Virus record (IMG/VR): IMGVR_UViG_3300008267_000244
Span: 1 to 29,776 of that record
DNA length: 29,776 nucleotides
Strand: one strand, 5' to 3'
Source: a virus
Under the pieces are notes generated by a model that saw only the letters and a program-made list of their open reading frames with translations, searched no databases and was not told the DNA's origin. Of this stretch, positions 1 to 7,301 are shown piece by piece; positions within the stretch are counted from its first letter, which is position 1; the number at the start of each line of letters is the position of its first letter. Position numbers and translations under genes: made by a program.

Positions 1-114
1 TGCTGCTCTTTATGGAAAAGAAGATTTGAAAATCTATGTTTCTTCTAACATTTACAGAGCTTACGTTCGTGCATTGGGTGGATTTGCTGCTGCTGGAGTA
101 GGTGCTAACGGTTA
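1..114. repeat. Terminal direct repeat, left copy (contig closes into a circle)
   Basis: These 114 bases are identical to 29663-29776. They lie inside the major capsid gene and keep its reading frame, so they are best read as the overlap left when a circular or circularly permuted genome was assembled as a linear contig, not as a biological terminal repeat. Removing one copy gives a circle of about 29,662 bp. Confidence 0.95.
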
Positions 115-397
115 CGATAACAAAGGAACTAACCAATCATTGAATGATTTGTTCTTTGACGGTGTTCCTGTATTTATGGCTAACGGACTTGCTGCTAATA
201 CTGCGTTACTTTCTCAAACTACTAACTTATTCTTTGCGACATCGCTAATGTCGGATATGAATGAAGTACGAGTAATTGACATGGCAGAAAATGACGGCTC
301 ACAAAATTGTAGAGTAGTTATGCGATTTTCTGCTGATGCTAAGTATGGTTTTGCTTCTGACGTTGTAACTTACGGTATTACAAACTCTGCTAACTAA
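2..397 (+). CDS. Major capsid protein, 3' part (gene split by contig ends)
   Basis: This is the C-terminal part of the HK97-fold-type major capsid protein; the 5' part is at 29109-29776. The frame is open from base 2, and an ATG at 26 is only an internal Met. Joining 29109-29662 to 1-397 gives 951 bases, or 316 residues plus stop, with no frame break. The role is inferred from position (protease, paralogs, scaffold, then this gene), from the Ala/Gly/Asn/Thr-rich composition typical of capsid subunits, and from the strong hairpin terminator just downstream. There is no long N-terminal delta domain, which fits the separate scaffold gene. I judge the capsid role as very likely; the exact fold is inferred. 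Confidence 0.85.
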   Translation, partial: AALYGKEDLKIYVSSNIYRAYVRALGGFAAAGVGANGYDNKGTNQSLNDLFFDGVPVFMANGLAANTALLSQTTNLFFATSLMSDMNEVRVIDMAENDGSQNCRVVMRFSADAKYGFASDVVTYGITNSAN

Positions 398-416
398 TAT
401 AAACTAACTTAAAACG

Positions 417-445
417 AGGGGAGGTAAAATGCCTTCCCTTTTTTG
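417..445 (+). terminator. Rho-independent terminator after the capsid gene
   Basis: An 8-bp stem AGGGGAGG (417-424) pairs with CCTTCCCT (432-439), with one G:U pair and a 7-base loop, and is followed by a T run. It lies between the capsid gene and the probable tail tube gene and may set the ratio of the two products. Confidence 0.85.
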
Positions 446-468
446 TTTAACATTAAAAATATAATAAA

Positions 469-1038
469 ATGAGCTGTGATATAGCAAACGGAAGATTAGA
501 AGCCTGTAAAGATGCAATTTCAGGACTTTTAAACATTTACTTCATTAACTATGGAGATTTAGCAACAGAAGACATTACTTACGGTACTTCGGGTAATTCT
601 GATGTAATTGAAGCATGGACTCCAGCCTCTCAATTGTCTTTGTACAAATATGAGTTAAAAGGTGCTAACGGATTTGAGCAAACTATCCAAACTTCAAGAG
701 ATAACGGTACTACATTTTTTGAGCAAGTATTGACTGCACAATTGAAAAAGCAAGATATTGCTACGCACAAGAATGTAAAAATGTTAGCTTACGGACGCCC
801 AAGAATCGTTGTTGAAACAAGAGACCACCAATATTTCTTGGCTGGACTTGAGCAAGGATGCGACGTAACTGCTGGTACTGTTTCTTCGGGAACTGCAATG
901 GGAGATTTCAACGGATATAACTTGACTTTTACGGCCATGGAGCGCATACCGGCCAATTTCTTGGATTGTACTACTGAAAGCGAATTAGCTGCTATCTTTA
1001 ACGATGGTACTGATGACGCTATAATTGTTACCAATTAA
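469..1038 (+). CDS. Probable major tail tube protein
   Basis: A 189-residue protein encoded directly after the major capsid gene. I cannot place it in a family with certainty. Its C-terminal third has a pattern (residues about 144-165: GDFNGYNLTFTAMERIPANF) that reminds me of the end of siphovirus tail tube subunits, where a Gly-rich turn and an LTF strand precede a Pro-Ala. The gene is insulated by terminators at 417-445 and 1061-1090, as expected for a highly expressed structural subunit, and no other gene in the genome looks like a tail tube. There is no Shine-Dalgarno sequence; the A-rich leader ending in ATAATAAA precedes the ATG. It could instead be another virion protein such as a head decoration or completion protein. 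Confidence 0.5.
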   Translation: MSCDIANGRLEACKDAISGLLNIYFINYGDLATEDITYGTSGNSDVIEAWTPASQLSLYKYELKGANGFEQTIQTSRDNGTTFFEQVLTAQLKKQDIATHKNVKMLAYGRPRIVVETRDHQYFLAGLEQGCDVTAGTVSSGTAMGDFNGYNLTFTAMERIPANFLDCTTESELAAIFNDGTDDAIIVTN

Positions 1039-1060
1039 TCCATATATATCTTGCAGAAAG

Positions 1061-1090
1061 ACCCTACCATTACGGTGGGGTTTTTTGTTT
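1061..1090 (+). terminator. Rho-independent terminator after the tail tube candidate
   Basis: ACCCTACC (1061-1068) pairs with GGTGGGGT (1074-1081), 8 bp with one U:G pair and loop ATTAC, followed by TTTTTG TTTTT. Confidence 0.88.
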
Positions 1091-1124
1091 TTGGACAATT
1101 TCTAAGTTTTGGCGTTATAGATAT

Positions 1125-1457
1125 ATGATTGTACTAACAACAGATACAACCCCGCAAACATTTGCGTTTATTCCACGTAGTTCGACTTTTAATGACGTGT
1201 ATATTACAGACGACCAAACAAATGAAACAGTTAAAATAACACCGTTTACATTTACAGAAGGTGAATATTATTCTACGTTAGAAGCTGAATATAATTTAGT
1301 TGAAAATCATTTTTACGATTTACTAATTAAAGACGGTGACACGATAGTTTACCGTGATAGAATATTTTGTACAGACCAAAGTATAGTAAGTTTTTCAGTT
1401 AACAACGGACAGTATGTTTCAAACACTACTGGCAATACATTTATAGTTTATGAGTAA
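1125..1457 (+). CDS. Small beta-rich virion-region protein, unknown function
   Basis: A 110-residue protein just upstream of the portal gene, which it overlaps by 8 bases. It alternates short hydrophobic and polar stretches (for example the N-terminal MIVLTTDTTPQTFAFIPRSS), suggesting an all-beta, immunoglobulin-like fold. It has no signal peptide, membrane segment or catalytic motif. Similar short beta-rich proteins are common next to portals in phages of Bacteroidota, from general familiarity rather than a search. The overlap suggests translation coupled to the portal, so a neck or capsid accessory role is a guess. Confidence 0.6.
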   Translation: MIVLTTDTTPQTFAFIPRSSTFNDVYITDDQTNETVKITPFTFTEGEYYSTLEAEYNLVENHFYDLLIKDGDTIVYRDRIFCTDQSIVSFSVNNGQYVSNTTGNTFIVYE

Positions 1458-3201
1458 TATACACGTTTTAAATTTAAGTGCTTACACAACGCCTACGATT
1501 CAAGAATCTAAAAGAGATGCTTGGGTTGAATTTGGTGAAGACAATAATTACTTCCAATATCTAATCGACAGATACACGAATTCTACGACGAATAACGCTA
1601 TTATAAACAATATTAGTAGATTAGTATATGGACGTGGTTTAAGTGCTTTAGATGCGTCTAAAAAGCCAAATGAGTACGCTCAAATGATGACTTTGTTCAA
1701 TAAGGATTGTATTCGTAAAATGGTTATGGATAGAAAAATGTTGGGGCAGTTCGCTATCCAAGTACATTATTCAAAAGACCACAAGACTATTTTAAAGGCT
1801 TATCATATACCTGTAAATTTATTAAGAGCTGAAAAGTGCAATAAAGAGGGTGAAGTTGAGGCATATTATTATTCTGATAATTGGTTAGACGTTAAGAAAT
1901 ATGCACCTAAAAGAATACCTGCATTTGGATATTCAAATGAGCAAATCGAGATTTTATTTGTAAAGCCGTATGCTGTTGGAATGAAGTATTACGCTTATCC
2001 TGATTATCAAGGTGCTATTCCATACGCTTTACTTGAAGAAGAAGTTGCTGACTATTTAATTAACGAGGTTCAAAACGGATTCTCGGGCACTAAGGTTGTA
2101 AACTTTAACAACGGTGTTCCAAGTGAAGAACAACAAGAAATTATTTCAAATAAAGTTTTAAGCAAATTAACAGGTTCGAGAGGTCAAAAGGTTATTGTAG
2201 CATTTAATTTAAACCAAGAAAGTAAAACTACTGTTGATGATATTCCTTTAAATGATGCACCTGACCATTATACTTATTTAAGTGAAGAATGTTTGCGTAA
2301 GATAATGTTAGGACACAACGTAACTTCTCCTTTGTTATTTGGTATTGCTTCAACTAATGGGTTCTCAAGTAACGCTGATGAGCTACAAAACTCAAGTATT
2401 CTATTTGATAACATGGTTATTAAGCCATTGCAAGAAGAATTATTAGATGCGTTTGATACTATTTTAGCTTACAACGGAATATCTTTAAAATTATTCTTTA
2501 AAACGCTTCAACCTTTAGAATTTACAGACTTAGAAAACGCACAAACAGAGGAACAAGTAGCAGAAGAAACAGGAACGGAGTTAAGTTCACAAACTGATGC
2601 GTTAGCTCAAGCATTAATTGACTTAGGCGAAGACGTTAATCCCGAATGGATATTAATAGACGAACACGAAGTAGATTACGATACAGACGATTTAGATAAC
2701 GAAATACTAAGCAAAGAACCTAAACAAAGTTTATTGTCTAAGGTTGTAAATTTAGTTAGCACAGGCGATCCAAGACCTAACTTAAGAAGCGGTCAGGATG
2801 CGGTAATTGACGGTGTTAAGTTTTTAACTCGATATGTTTATGCTGGTGATACTGGAGGTAAGTCAGGAAAAGGCAGGCCGTTTTGTAAAGCAATGATGGG
2901 AGCAAATAAAGTTTACCGTAAAGAAGATATTTTAAAAATGGATGGGCAACCTGTTAACCCGGGTTTTGGAATAAACGGAGCTTCTAAATATTCTGTATGG
3001 TTGTATAAAGGTGGGCCAAATTGTTATCACCGTTGGAACAAACAAGTTTATGCAACATTTGAAGGTAAAGCTATTGATGTAAATGAGGCTAAACAAATTG
3101 CTGGACGTAAAGCTGAAAAATTAGGTTACATAATTAAAAATCCAACTTTGGTAAGTCAAAGACCTTTTGATATGCCAAATAGAGGATATTACAAAAAATA
3201 A
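1450..3201 (+). CDS. Portal protein with C-terminal minor-capsid (gp7/gpF-like) domain
   Basis: A 583-residue protein. Residues about 20-350 read as a portal: an N-terminal DAWVEFGEDNNYFQYLIDRY segment, helical stem-like stretches, and a conserved SPLLFGI region near residue 294. A Glu/Gln-rich acidic linker follows (about 360-420). Residues about 455-545 resemble the C-terminal domain of SPP1 gp7 / Mu gpF minor head proteins: TRYVYAGDTGG, RPFCKAMM (476-483), a YRKEDI segment, and a Gly-rich GGPNCYHRW (521-529), whose Cys and His residues suggest a metal site or disulfide. Portals form the dodecameric DNA gate at one capsid vertex, and gp7-type proteins sit on the portal. Fusing them fits the absence of a separate minor head gene here. 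Confidence 0.85.
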   Translation: MSNIHVLNLSAYTTPTIQESKRDAWVEFGEDNNYFQYLIDRYTNSTTNNAIINNISRLVYGRGLSALDASKKPNEYAQMMTLFNKDCIRKMVMDRKMLGQFAIQVHYSKDHKTILKAYHIPVNLLRAEKCNKEGEVEAYYYSDNWLDVKKYAPKRIPAFGYSNEQIEILFVKPYAVGMKYYAYPDYQGAIPYALLEEEVADYLINEVQNGFSGTKVVNFNNGVPSEEQQEIISNKVLSKLTGSRGQKVIVAFNLNQESKTTVDDIPLNDAPDHYTYLSEECLRKIMLGHNVTSPLLFGIASTNGFSSNADELQNSSILFDNMVIKPLQEELLDAFDTILAYNGISLKLFFKTLQPLEFTDLENAQTEEQVAEETGTELSSQTDALAQALIDLGEDVNPEWILIDEHEVDYDTDDLDNEILSKEPKQSLLSKVVNLVSTGDPRPNLRSGQDAVIDGVKFLTRYVYAGDTGGKSGKGRPFCKAMMGANKVYRKEDILKMDGQPVNPGFGINGASKYSVWLYKGGPNCYHRWNKQVYATFEGKAIDVNEAKQIAGRKAEKLGYIIKNPTLVSQRPFDMPNRGYYKK

Positions 3202-3202
3202 G

Positions 3203-3703
3203 ATGGCAGAAGTATTATTAATTACGAGAGATGACGTTGTAAAGTTTACTGCTATGAATGGCAATGTAGATACTGATAACTTTATTCAATGGATAAAAGT
3301 AGCTCAAGATATTCATATCCAAAACTTTTTAGGAACTCGTCTTTTGGACAAGATTAAGACGGATATTGAAAACGATGACTTGACAGGTGATTATTTATCG
3401 CTTACAACAACGTATATAAAACCTATGCTGATACATTGGGCTATGGTTGAATACTTACCCTTTGCAGCTTATACAATCGCAAATAAAGGCGTTTATAAGC
3501 ATAATTCAGAGAATGCTACAAACGTAGAAAAAAACGAAATCGATTTCTTAATAGAAAAGGAAAGAAGCATAGCACAACATTATACAGAAAGATTCATTGA
3601 TTACATGAGTTTTAACATGAATTTATTTCCAGAGTACAATCTTAATTCAAACGGAGATATGTATCCTGATACTAATAATAATTATTTTGGTTGGTTTATA
3701 TGA
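3203..3703 (+). CDS. Head-tail connector/adaptor-like protein
   Basis: A 166-residue protein that starts one base after the portal stop codon. I prefer this ATG to an in-frame one 36 bases upstream inside the portal gene, because it gives normal spacing. The sequence is largely helical: an N-terminal MAEVLLITRDDVVKFTAMNG, a helix with IQNFLGTRLLDKIK, and a conserved-looking IKPMLIHWAMVEYLPF segment. This helix-bundle layout and the position directly behind the portal are those of head completion proteins (gp6/gp15 type) that extend the portal channel. The C-terminus is Asn/Tyr-rich. The role is inferred from position and helical pattern. Confidence 0.65.
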   Translation: MAEVLLITRDDVVKFTAMNGNVDTDNFIQWIKVAQDIHIQNFLGTRLLDKIKTDIENDDLTGDYLSLTTTYIKPMLIHWAMVEYLPFAAYTIANKGVYKHNSENATNVEKNEIDFLIEKERSIAQHYTERFIDYMSFNMNLFPEYNLNSNGDMYPDTNNNYFGWFI

Positions 3704-3828
3704 AAAAACGGTACAATCCAAAGGAAGAAAACATAAAGAAGTTACAAATATATTTAAGTAAAATAAATGGCGGACGTAAAGATAAGTCAACTAACAGCGA
3801 AAGCGGCTACGTTAGAAAGAACAGATAG
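3700..3828 (+). CDS. Possible 42-residue basic protein
   Basis: A short frame coupled to the connector gene by an ATGA overlap at 3700, the junction type this phage uses repeatedly. The product (MKKRYNPKEENIKKLQIYLS at the N-terminus) is strongly basic and then Ser/Asn/Gly-rich. It overlaps the next gene by 62 bases, which is more than usual here, and the second half may only be a shadow of that gene. I keep it because 63 bases would otherwise be non-coding in a tightly packed operon. Confidence 0.35.
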   Translation: MKKRYNPKEENIKKLQIYLSKINGGRKDKSTNSESGYVRKNR

Positions 3829-4204
3829 GATTCCAATAGCTGATTATAACGGTTCTACGTATGATTCTAAGTACGTAACAGGAGCAGAGATAGTACAGAT
3901 AGCTGGTGTAAAATATAGTGCTTCACACACGCTTACTTTGGATAATTCGTATTACATGGTTGAGATAGATAGTTCAAGTGCTGAAACGGTAACTATCCCA
4001 GCCAATGCAACTACGGCAATTCCTGTTGGAACGGTAATTTATGTTTGTCAGTTAGGCACAGGTCAAGTAACTATTTCGGGTGCTTCTGGTGTTACTTTAA
4101 GAAGTTCGAATGCTGAATATAAGACAAACGGACAATATTCAGTTATAACATTAAGAAAACGCCTTACAAACGAATGGGTAATGTTTGGTGATAAAACTAC
4201 GTAA
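3767..4204 (+). CDS. Short tail-fibre or appendage protein
   Basis: A 145-residue protein with the N-terminal MADVKISQLTAKAATLERTD that begins many phage fibre and appendage proteins, followed by a beta-rich C-terminal half. Residues about 75-140 (VTIPANATTAIPVGTVIYVC, GQVTISGASGVTLRSSN, then an ending with NEWVMFGD) have the repeated short strands seen in C-terminal fibre domains that bind the cell surface. It stands directly before another receptor-binding-type gene, with two bases between stop and start. A virion surface or tail-tip role is likely; the ligand cannot be read. Confidence 0.65.
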   Translation: MADVKISQLTAKAATLERTDRIPIADYNGSTYDSKYVTGAEIVQIAGVKYSASHTLTLDNSYYMVEIDSSSAETVTIPANATTAIPVGTVIYVCQLGTGQVTISGASGVTLRSSNAEYKTNGQYSVITLRKRLTNEWVMFGDKTT

Positions 4205-4206
4205 TT

Positions 4207-5139
4207 ATGGCAAATAGTAACGGATGGGGTGACGGTGCAGCTAACAACGCAATAGGTTGGGGGCAAGGTGCAAACAATGCTATTGGTTGGGGTGATATTC
4301 ACGCAGATAGTTGGGCGGGTTTAACGGATATTTCAGGAGCTCCAACATTTACAGGATTACTTGACACTTATTCAGGTGCTGCTGCTGCTTATTCACTTAG
4401 AAGATTAAGCACTTCTTACACAGGTTCTTTAATTCGTGTTCGTAGAAGTTCAGATAATACTGAATTAAATATAGGTTACGATTCAAATAATGTTTTAGAC
4501 GAAACTGCTTTAACTACTTTTGTTGGTGCTGGTAGTGGATTTATAACTACATGGTACGACCAAAGTGGAAACGCAAATAATGCTGTTCAAACAACTGCGG
4601 CTAATCAACCAAGAATAGTAAATTCAGGAACTATTGATAAAATAAATAATAAGCCTTGTGCTGTTTTAGACGGAACAAATGATTCTTTTAACTTGACAAG
4701 TACAATAAATGTTTCTGCTTCAAACTATCAATCGTTTGTTGGTAAAAGAACAGCTTCTGGGAATAGATTATATGCTTTAAGTGGTGGTTCTGCTCAACAG
4801 TATTTATTTAGTTTATGGACTGATGATAAATATTATTTACAAGCTAAAACAACTCATTATATAGCAAGTAATTCTGCTGATACAACAACTGCTCAATTAT
4901 TATTAACTGGTTTAAATGCAACTGGAACAACATCAATTTATAAAAATGGTAGTTCACTTGCTTCTACTGAATTAACGGCTTCAATTACAAATCAAATAGG
5001 TTCGATTGGAAATTATTTAGGCGGTAATGGATTTTTACCAACTTGTAGTTTACAAGAAATTGTTTTTTATAATTTAAATCAAAGTACAAATAGAACAGGA
5101 ATTGAAACAAATATTAATACTTTTTATTCAATATACTAA
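4207..5139 (+). CDS. Receptor-binding/tail-fibre protein with lectin-like domain
   Basis: A 310-residue protein. Residues 5-38 hold a Gly/Trp/Asn repeat (GWGDGAANNAIGWGQGANNA and a second copy ending GWGDI). From about residue 50 a beta-sandwich-type region begins (AAYSLRRLSTSYTGSLIRVR, then ITTWYDQSGNANNAVQ at about 115-130). This resembles the arabinofuranosidase B/LamG-type concanavalin-like fold often found at the tip of phage fibres. No glycosidase acid pair can be assigned, so binding rather than cleavage is the safer call. Its codons at Trp and Gly make the first 100 bases unusually G-rich. It probably determines host range together with 3767. Confidence 0.65.
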   Translation: MANSNGWGDGAANNAIGWGQGANNAIGWGDIHADSWAGLTDISGAPTFTGLLDTYSGAAAAYSLRRLSTSYTGSLIRVRRSSDNTELNIGYDSNNVLDETALTTFVGAGSGFITTWYDQSGNANNAVQTTAANQPRIVNSGTIDKINNKPCAVLDGTNDSFNLTSTINVSASNYQSFVGKRTASGNRLYALSGGSAQQYLFSLWTDDKYYLQAKTTHYIASNSADTTTAQLLLTGLNATGTTSIYKNGSSLASTELTASITNQIGSIGNYLGGNGFLPTCSLQEIVFYNLNQSTNRTGIETNINTFYSIY

Positions 5140-5381
5140 TGCAAGTAACAGGTTATAAATACACGAACGAACAAGATGCTATTAACGCAAGGGAACAAGT
5201 AGATACTTATTACGGAATACCTGTTTCTCCTACTGACATAACTCAAAATTGGATAGAATATAATATTGCTCAATTAAACACACCTGTATTTTGGTATATT
5301 ATATACGATGAAAGTTTACAAGTAGTTTTAGGAGATTCCGAAACATTTGAAGTTATAACTCCTAATCCTTTTGAAAATTAA
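5139..5381 (+). CDS. Small protein following the fibre gene, unknown function
   Basis: An 80-residue protein whose ATG overlaps the stop of the fibre gene (TAATG), so the two are translationally coupled. It contains no motif I recognise; the pattern of Tyr/Trp-rich strands (NWIEYNIAQLNTPVFWYIIY) suggests a compact alpha/beta fold. Coupling to the fibre gene suggests a chaperone, cap or small virion subunit, but that is inference from position only. Confidence 0.55.
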   Translation: MQVTGYKYTNEQDAINAREQVDTYYGIPVSPTDITQNWIEYNIAQLNTPVFWYIIYDESLQVVLGDSETFEVITPNPFEN

Positions 5382-5388
5382 TTAAACT

Positions 5389-5637
5389 ATGATACCTTTA
5401 ACAAATCAAATTTTAGAAGTAGTAAAAAAACACGGAGCAATCGGTGTACTTGCATTATGGTTAGGATATACACACTTTGAGGTGCAAGATTTAAAAGTCC
5501 GTCTTTATAACTGTTTAGAAAAAGAATCAGTTACAAAAGACCAACAGCAACCAATTGCACCAATAAAAGACACAGCCGTTATAAGCTACGAATCTAAAAA
5601 GAGAAAGCAAGAAGTATTACACTACGATGCACCTTAA
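5389..5637 (+). CDS. Holin-like small membrane protein
   Basis: An 82-residue protein with an N-terminal amphipathic segment, one hydrophobic stretch at about residues 14-30 (KHGAIGVLALWLGYTHFEV), then a charged helix with QDLKVRLYNCLEKE and a basic/acidic tail. Short helix, single membrane segment, charged coil is the layout of BhlA/UviB-type holins. It lies 9 bases upstream of the endolysin gene. Holins permeabilise the inner membrane at a set time so that the endolysin reaches the peptidoglycan. The call rests on topology and neighbourhood; a spanin or anchor role is possible. Confidence 0.55.
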   Translation: MIPLTNQILEVVKKHGAIGVLALWLGYTHFEVQDLKVRLYNCLEKESVTKDQQQPIAPIKDTAVISYESKKRKQEVLHYDAP

Positions 5638-5646
5638 AACTAAGTT

Positions 5647-6195
5647 ATGAGCAACGTAAAAAGCTACACAGATAATCAATTATTAGCACGAGTAAAAGCA
5701 ATGCCTAACTACAAAAGTATTCCAAGTGGTTTATGGTTATTATTTGTTCGTTCTAATGAAGACGGTAACGATCAGTTTGACGATAAGTGTTATGTTTGGA
5801 TAGGTGAGAAATTTCAGTTTGTAACTTCATGTACTACAAACAAAGGCAATAAAGGAACTGCCGTAATGGAAGCTGACCTTTGGAATTACGATGCTTATTC
5901 ATACGGGCTTCATAGAGGCAAAATGGAGGCACTTAGACAGCGTAAAGGCGTTCCATATCGACGAGATTATACAAACGACGGTAAAACGAATCCTACAACA
6001 GAAATAAAAACGGATATTATTTACATGAATATTCATGGAGCAACTTACAATAAAGGTAGTCAACAAGTAGCCACTAAAATTGGCGGTTGGTCAGAGGGTT
6101 GTTTAGTGTTGAATAACAATCCAGACTACGAAAGAATGGTAAGGATGGCAAAGGACTATCCAAGTGTTTCAATATGTTTAATTAACGAATTTTAA
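5647..6195 (+). CDS. Endolysin with YkuD/L,D-transpeptidase-like His...Cys motif
   Basis: A 182-residue protein. The C-terminal part has IIYMNIHGATY with His130 and, 19 residues later, GGWSEGCLVLNNN with Ser149 and Cys152. This is the His-x(n)-[S/T]-x-G-C arrangement of YkuD-fold L,D-transpeptidases and related phage peptidoglycan peptidases, where the Cys is the nucleophile. The N-terminal half (LLFVRSNEDGNDQFDDKCYV, then a TAVMEADLWNYDAY region) looks like the strand-rich front half of the same fold. There is no signal peptide, so release would depend on the holin-like protein upstream. I infer that it cuts peptide cross-links; the specific bond is unknown. Confidence 0.7.
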   Translation: MSNVKSYTDNQLLARVKAMPNYKSIPSGLWLLFVRSNEDGNDQFDDKCYVWIGEKFQFVTSCTTNKGNKGTAVMEADLWNYDAYSYGLHRGKMEALRQRKGVPYRRDYTNDGKTNPTTEIKTDIIYMNIHGATYNKGSQQVATKIGGWSEGCLVLNNNPDYERMVRMAKDYPSVSICLINEF

Positions 6196-6196
6196 A

Positions 6197-6475
6197 ATGG
6201 CAAAGAAAAAGATTAAAATAGATACAGATAACTTCGATATGGATTTAGAAAAAGACGGAGTAAACTTGAAAGTAGATATTGACACTAAGAACGTGGATGT
6301 AAACATAGTTAAAGACGAATTGACGAAAGAATTTAACCTTGACGGTAAAAATATTGACATTCACGTGAAAAAATCCTTTGAAGGTTTGGAGGTGAAAGTC
6401 GATGCTAAAGGGGGATTCTTTAAATTATTGGCAAAAAGAATCGTTAAATTTGTTTTGAAAAGATTTTCTAAGTAG
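6197..6475 (+). CDS. Small protein with cationic amphipathic C-terminus; lysis-cassette candidate
   Basis: A 92-residue protein starting one base after the endolysin stop. Residues 5-70 are alternating charged and hydrophobic short strands rich in Asp, Lys and Val, with repeating units such as NLKVDIDTKNVDVNI. The last 20 residues (from FFKLLAKR to VLKRFSK) form a basic amphipathic segment with about seven Lys/Arg and no acids, like membrane-disrupting peptides. No family recognised. Its place after the endolysin and before the late terminator suggests a third lysis step; a spanin-like or disruptin-like outer-membrane role is speculation. It has no signal peptide or lipobox. Confidence 0.5.
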   Translation: MAKKKIKIDTDNFDMDLEKDGVNLKVDIDTKNVDVNIVKDELTKEFNLDGKNIDIHVKKSFEGLEVKVDAKGGFFKLLAKRIVKFVLKRFSK

Positions 6476-6511
6476 ATTTGTACGCATTTCTTCATAATGC
6501 TTTGTTTAATT

Positions 6512-6541
6512 AACCTCTGTTTCGGCAGGGGTTTTTTATTT
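6512..6541 (+). terminator. Rho-independent terminator closing the late operon
   Basis: AACCTCTG (6512-6519) pairs with CAGGGGTT (6526-6533), 8 bp with one U:G pair and loop TTTCGG, followed by TTTTATTTTT. It separates the late genes from the early promoter at about 6600. Confidence 0.88.
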
Positions 6542-6574
6542 TTATGAAACTTTTTTTAAAATATTTCGTATAGA

Positions 6575-6607
6575 TTGGTATTATATTAATAATTTATATT
6601 AATTTAG
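6575..6607 (+). promoter_or_regulatory. Early promoter A, Bacteroidota type, with shared 5'-UTR box
   Basis: TTG at 6575-6577, 22 bases, then TAATTTAG at 6600-6607, one base off the Bacteroidota -7 consensus TAnnTTTG. Downstream, AATTAAACAAG (6616-6626) lies 4 bases before the ATG at 6631. The same box precedes the genes at 11779 and 14872, which supports this as a functional promoter/leader even though the -7 is imperfect. Confidence 0.6.
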
Positions 6608-6630
6608 CAGAAAATAATTAAACAAGTCTT

Positions 6631-6774
6631 ATGAAAAAACGAACAGGAATCTTAATTACATCAGTTGTATCTTTGATAGGATATAATTTTGAAAGCTATT
6701 TTTTAATGGGGTTGGGTATATTTTGCCTAACTTTAGTATTAATCTCTAAAACTAAAAAACATGAAATCAACTAA
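6631..6774 (+). CDS. Small membrane protein, 47 residues
   Basis: First gene behind promoter A. It starts MKKRTGILITSVVSLIGYNF, has a hydrophobic segment at about residues 6-18 and a longer one at about 24-39 (FLMGLGIFCLTLVLI), and ends in a basic tail KTKKHEIN. Two short membrane segments are likely. It is preceded by the shared AATTAAACAAG box. Early phage membrane peptides of this size often act in superinfection exclusion or host takeover, but nothing in the sequence shows the role. Confidence 0.65.
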   Translation: MKKRTGILITSVVSLIGYNFESYFLMGLGIFCLTLVLISKTKKHEIN

Positions 6775-6925
6775 ACATGAAAATGTGTATTATCCACATC
6801 GTCCTAACATCACTTATTTAAAGCGTAAATGGAAAACAAAGATTTGCCCGGAGGACAAAGGCGGATCATTCAACGAAAAACTTTACAACGATTATTTAGA
6901 AGCAATATTAAACCCTACAAAATGA
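6761..6925 (+). CDS. Small early protein, 54 residues, unknown function
   Basis: The ATG lies 14 bases inside the end of the preceding gene, and the stop overlaps the next start as ATGA. The product has a Tyr/Pro/Arg-rich N-terminus (HENVYYPHRPNITYLKRKWK) and a C-terminal helix with NEKLYNDYLEAIL. I prefer this frame to a longer overlapping one that starts at 6829, because it explains all bases between 6761 and 6925 and joins its neighbours with the usual junctions. No family recognised. Confidence 0.65.
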   Translation: MKSTKHENVYYPHRPNITYLKRKWKTKICPEDKGGSFNEKLYNDYLEAILNPTK

Positions 6926-7203
6926 ACTGGCAAATTAAGCAAAAACGAACAAAGGAAGTTCACATCAAGTTAGAGTGGACAGAAAAAAGCGATTTAACGC
7001 TAATTTTAAGCGATTTAAAGGACTTAATTAGTTCAGGAATAGAATCACACCATGGAGATAGAAAAAGCTCGGAGAATGAAGATAAATGGCATAAATTCGA
7101 ATTTACACAATTTTACCATGAGTTACGTCCTATTGAAGATTATAGTTCAGTTGAAAGAGATATAAACGGAGAATTGAAACTTGTAATAAAAAGTAAGGTA
7201 TGA
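6922..7203 (+). CDS. Early protein, 93 residues, unknown function
   Basis: Start chosen at the ATGA overlap (MNWQIKQKRTKEV), not at the in-frame ATG at 6829 that would run through the upstream gene. The product mixes basic strands and a helix (SDLTLILSDLKDLISSGIES), followed by a polar His/Asp/Lys-rich region and a C-terminal strand ending LKLVIKSKV. There is no membrane segment or catalytic motif. It is part of the early operon from promoter A. Confidence 0.65.
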   Translation: MNWQIKQKRTKEVHIKLEWTEKSDLTLILSDLKDLISSGIESHHGDRKSSENEDKWHKFEFTQFYHELRPIEDYSSVERDINGELKLVIKSKV

Positions 7204-7301
7204 TTGAAGAAGCTAAAATGGCGTTATTACTTTTTGGAGTTGGGTTTTTAAGTATTTGTATTGGACTGATATATAACTACTTTAATGGAAAATCTAATTA
7301 A
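7200..7301 (+). CDS. Very small membrane protein, 33 residues
   Basis: Coupled to the upstream gene by ATGA at 7200. The product is a single membrane helix (residues about 7-24, MALLLFGVGFLSICIGLIYN) with an acidic N-terminus (MIEEAK) and a short polar C-terminus. It overlaps the next gene by 17 bases. The clear topology and exact coupling support it being real despite its length. Confidence 0.55.
   Translation: MIEEAKMALLLFGVGFLSICIGLIYNYFNGKSN

Noticed and set aside
4207-5139. Diversity-generating retroelement target in the fibre gene
   Set aside because: No reverse transcriptase gene and no second copy of the 3' end of the fibre gene are present in the genome.
6829-6921. Upstream extension of the gene at 6922 to an ATG at 6829
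   Set aside because: A 54-codon frame at 6761-6925 explains this DNA better, and the ATGA junction at 6922 is the usual one here.
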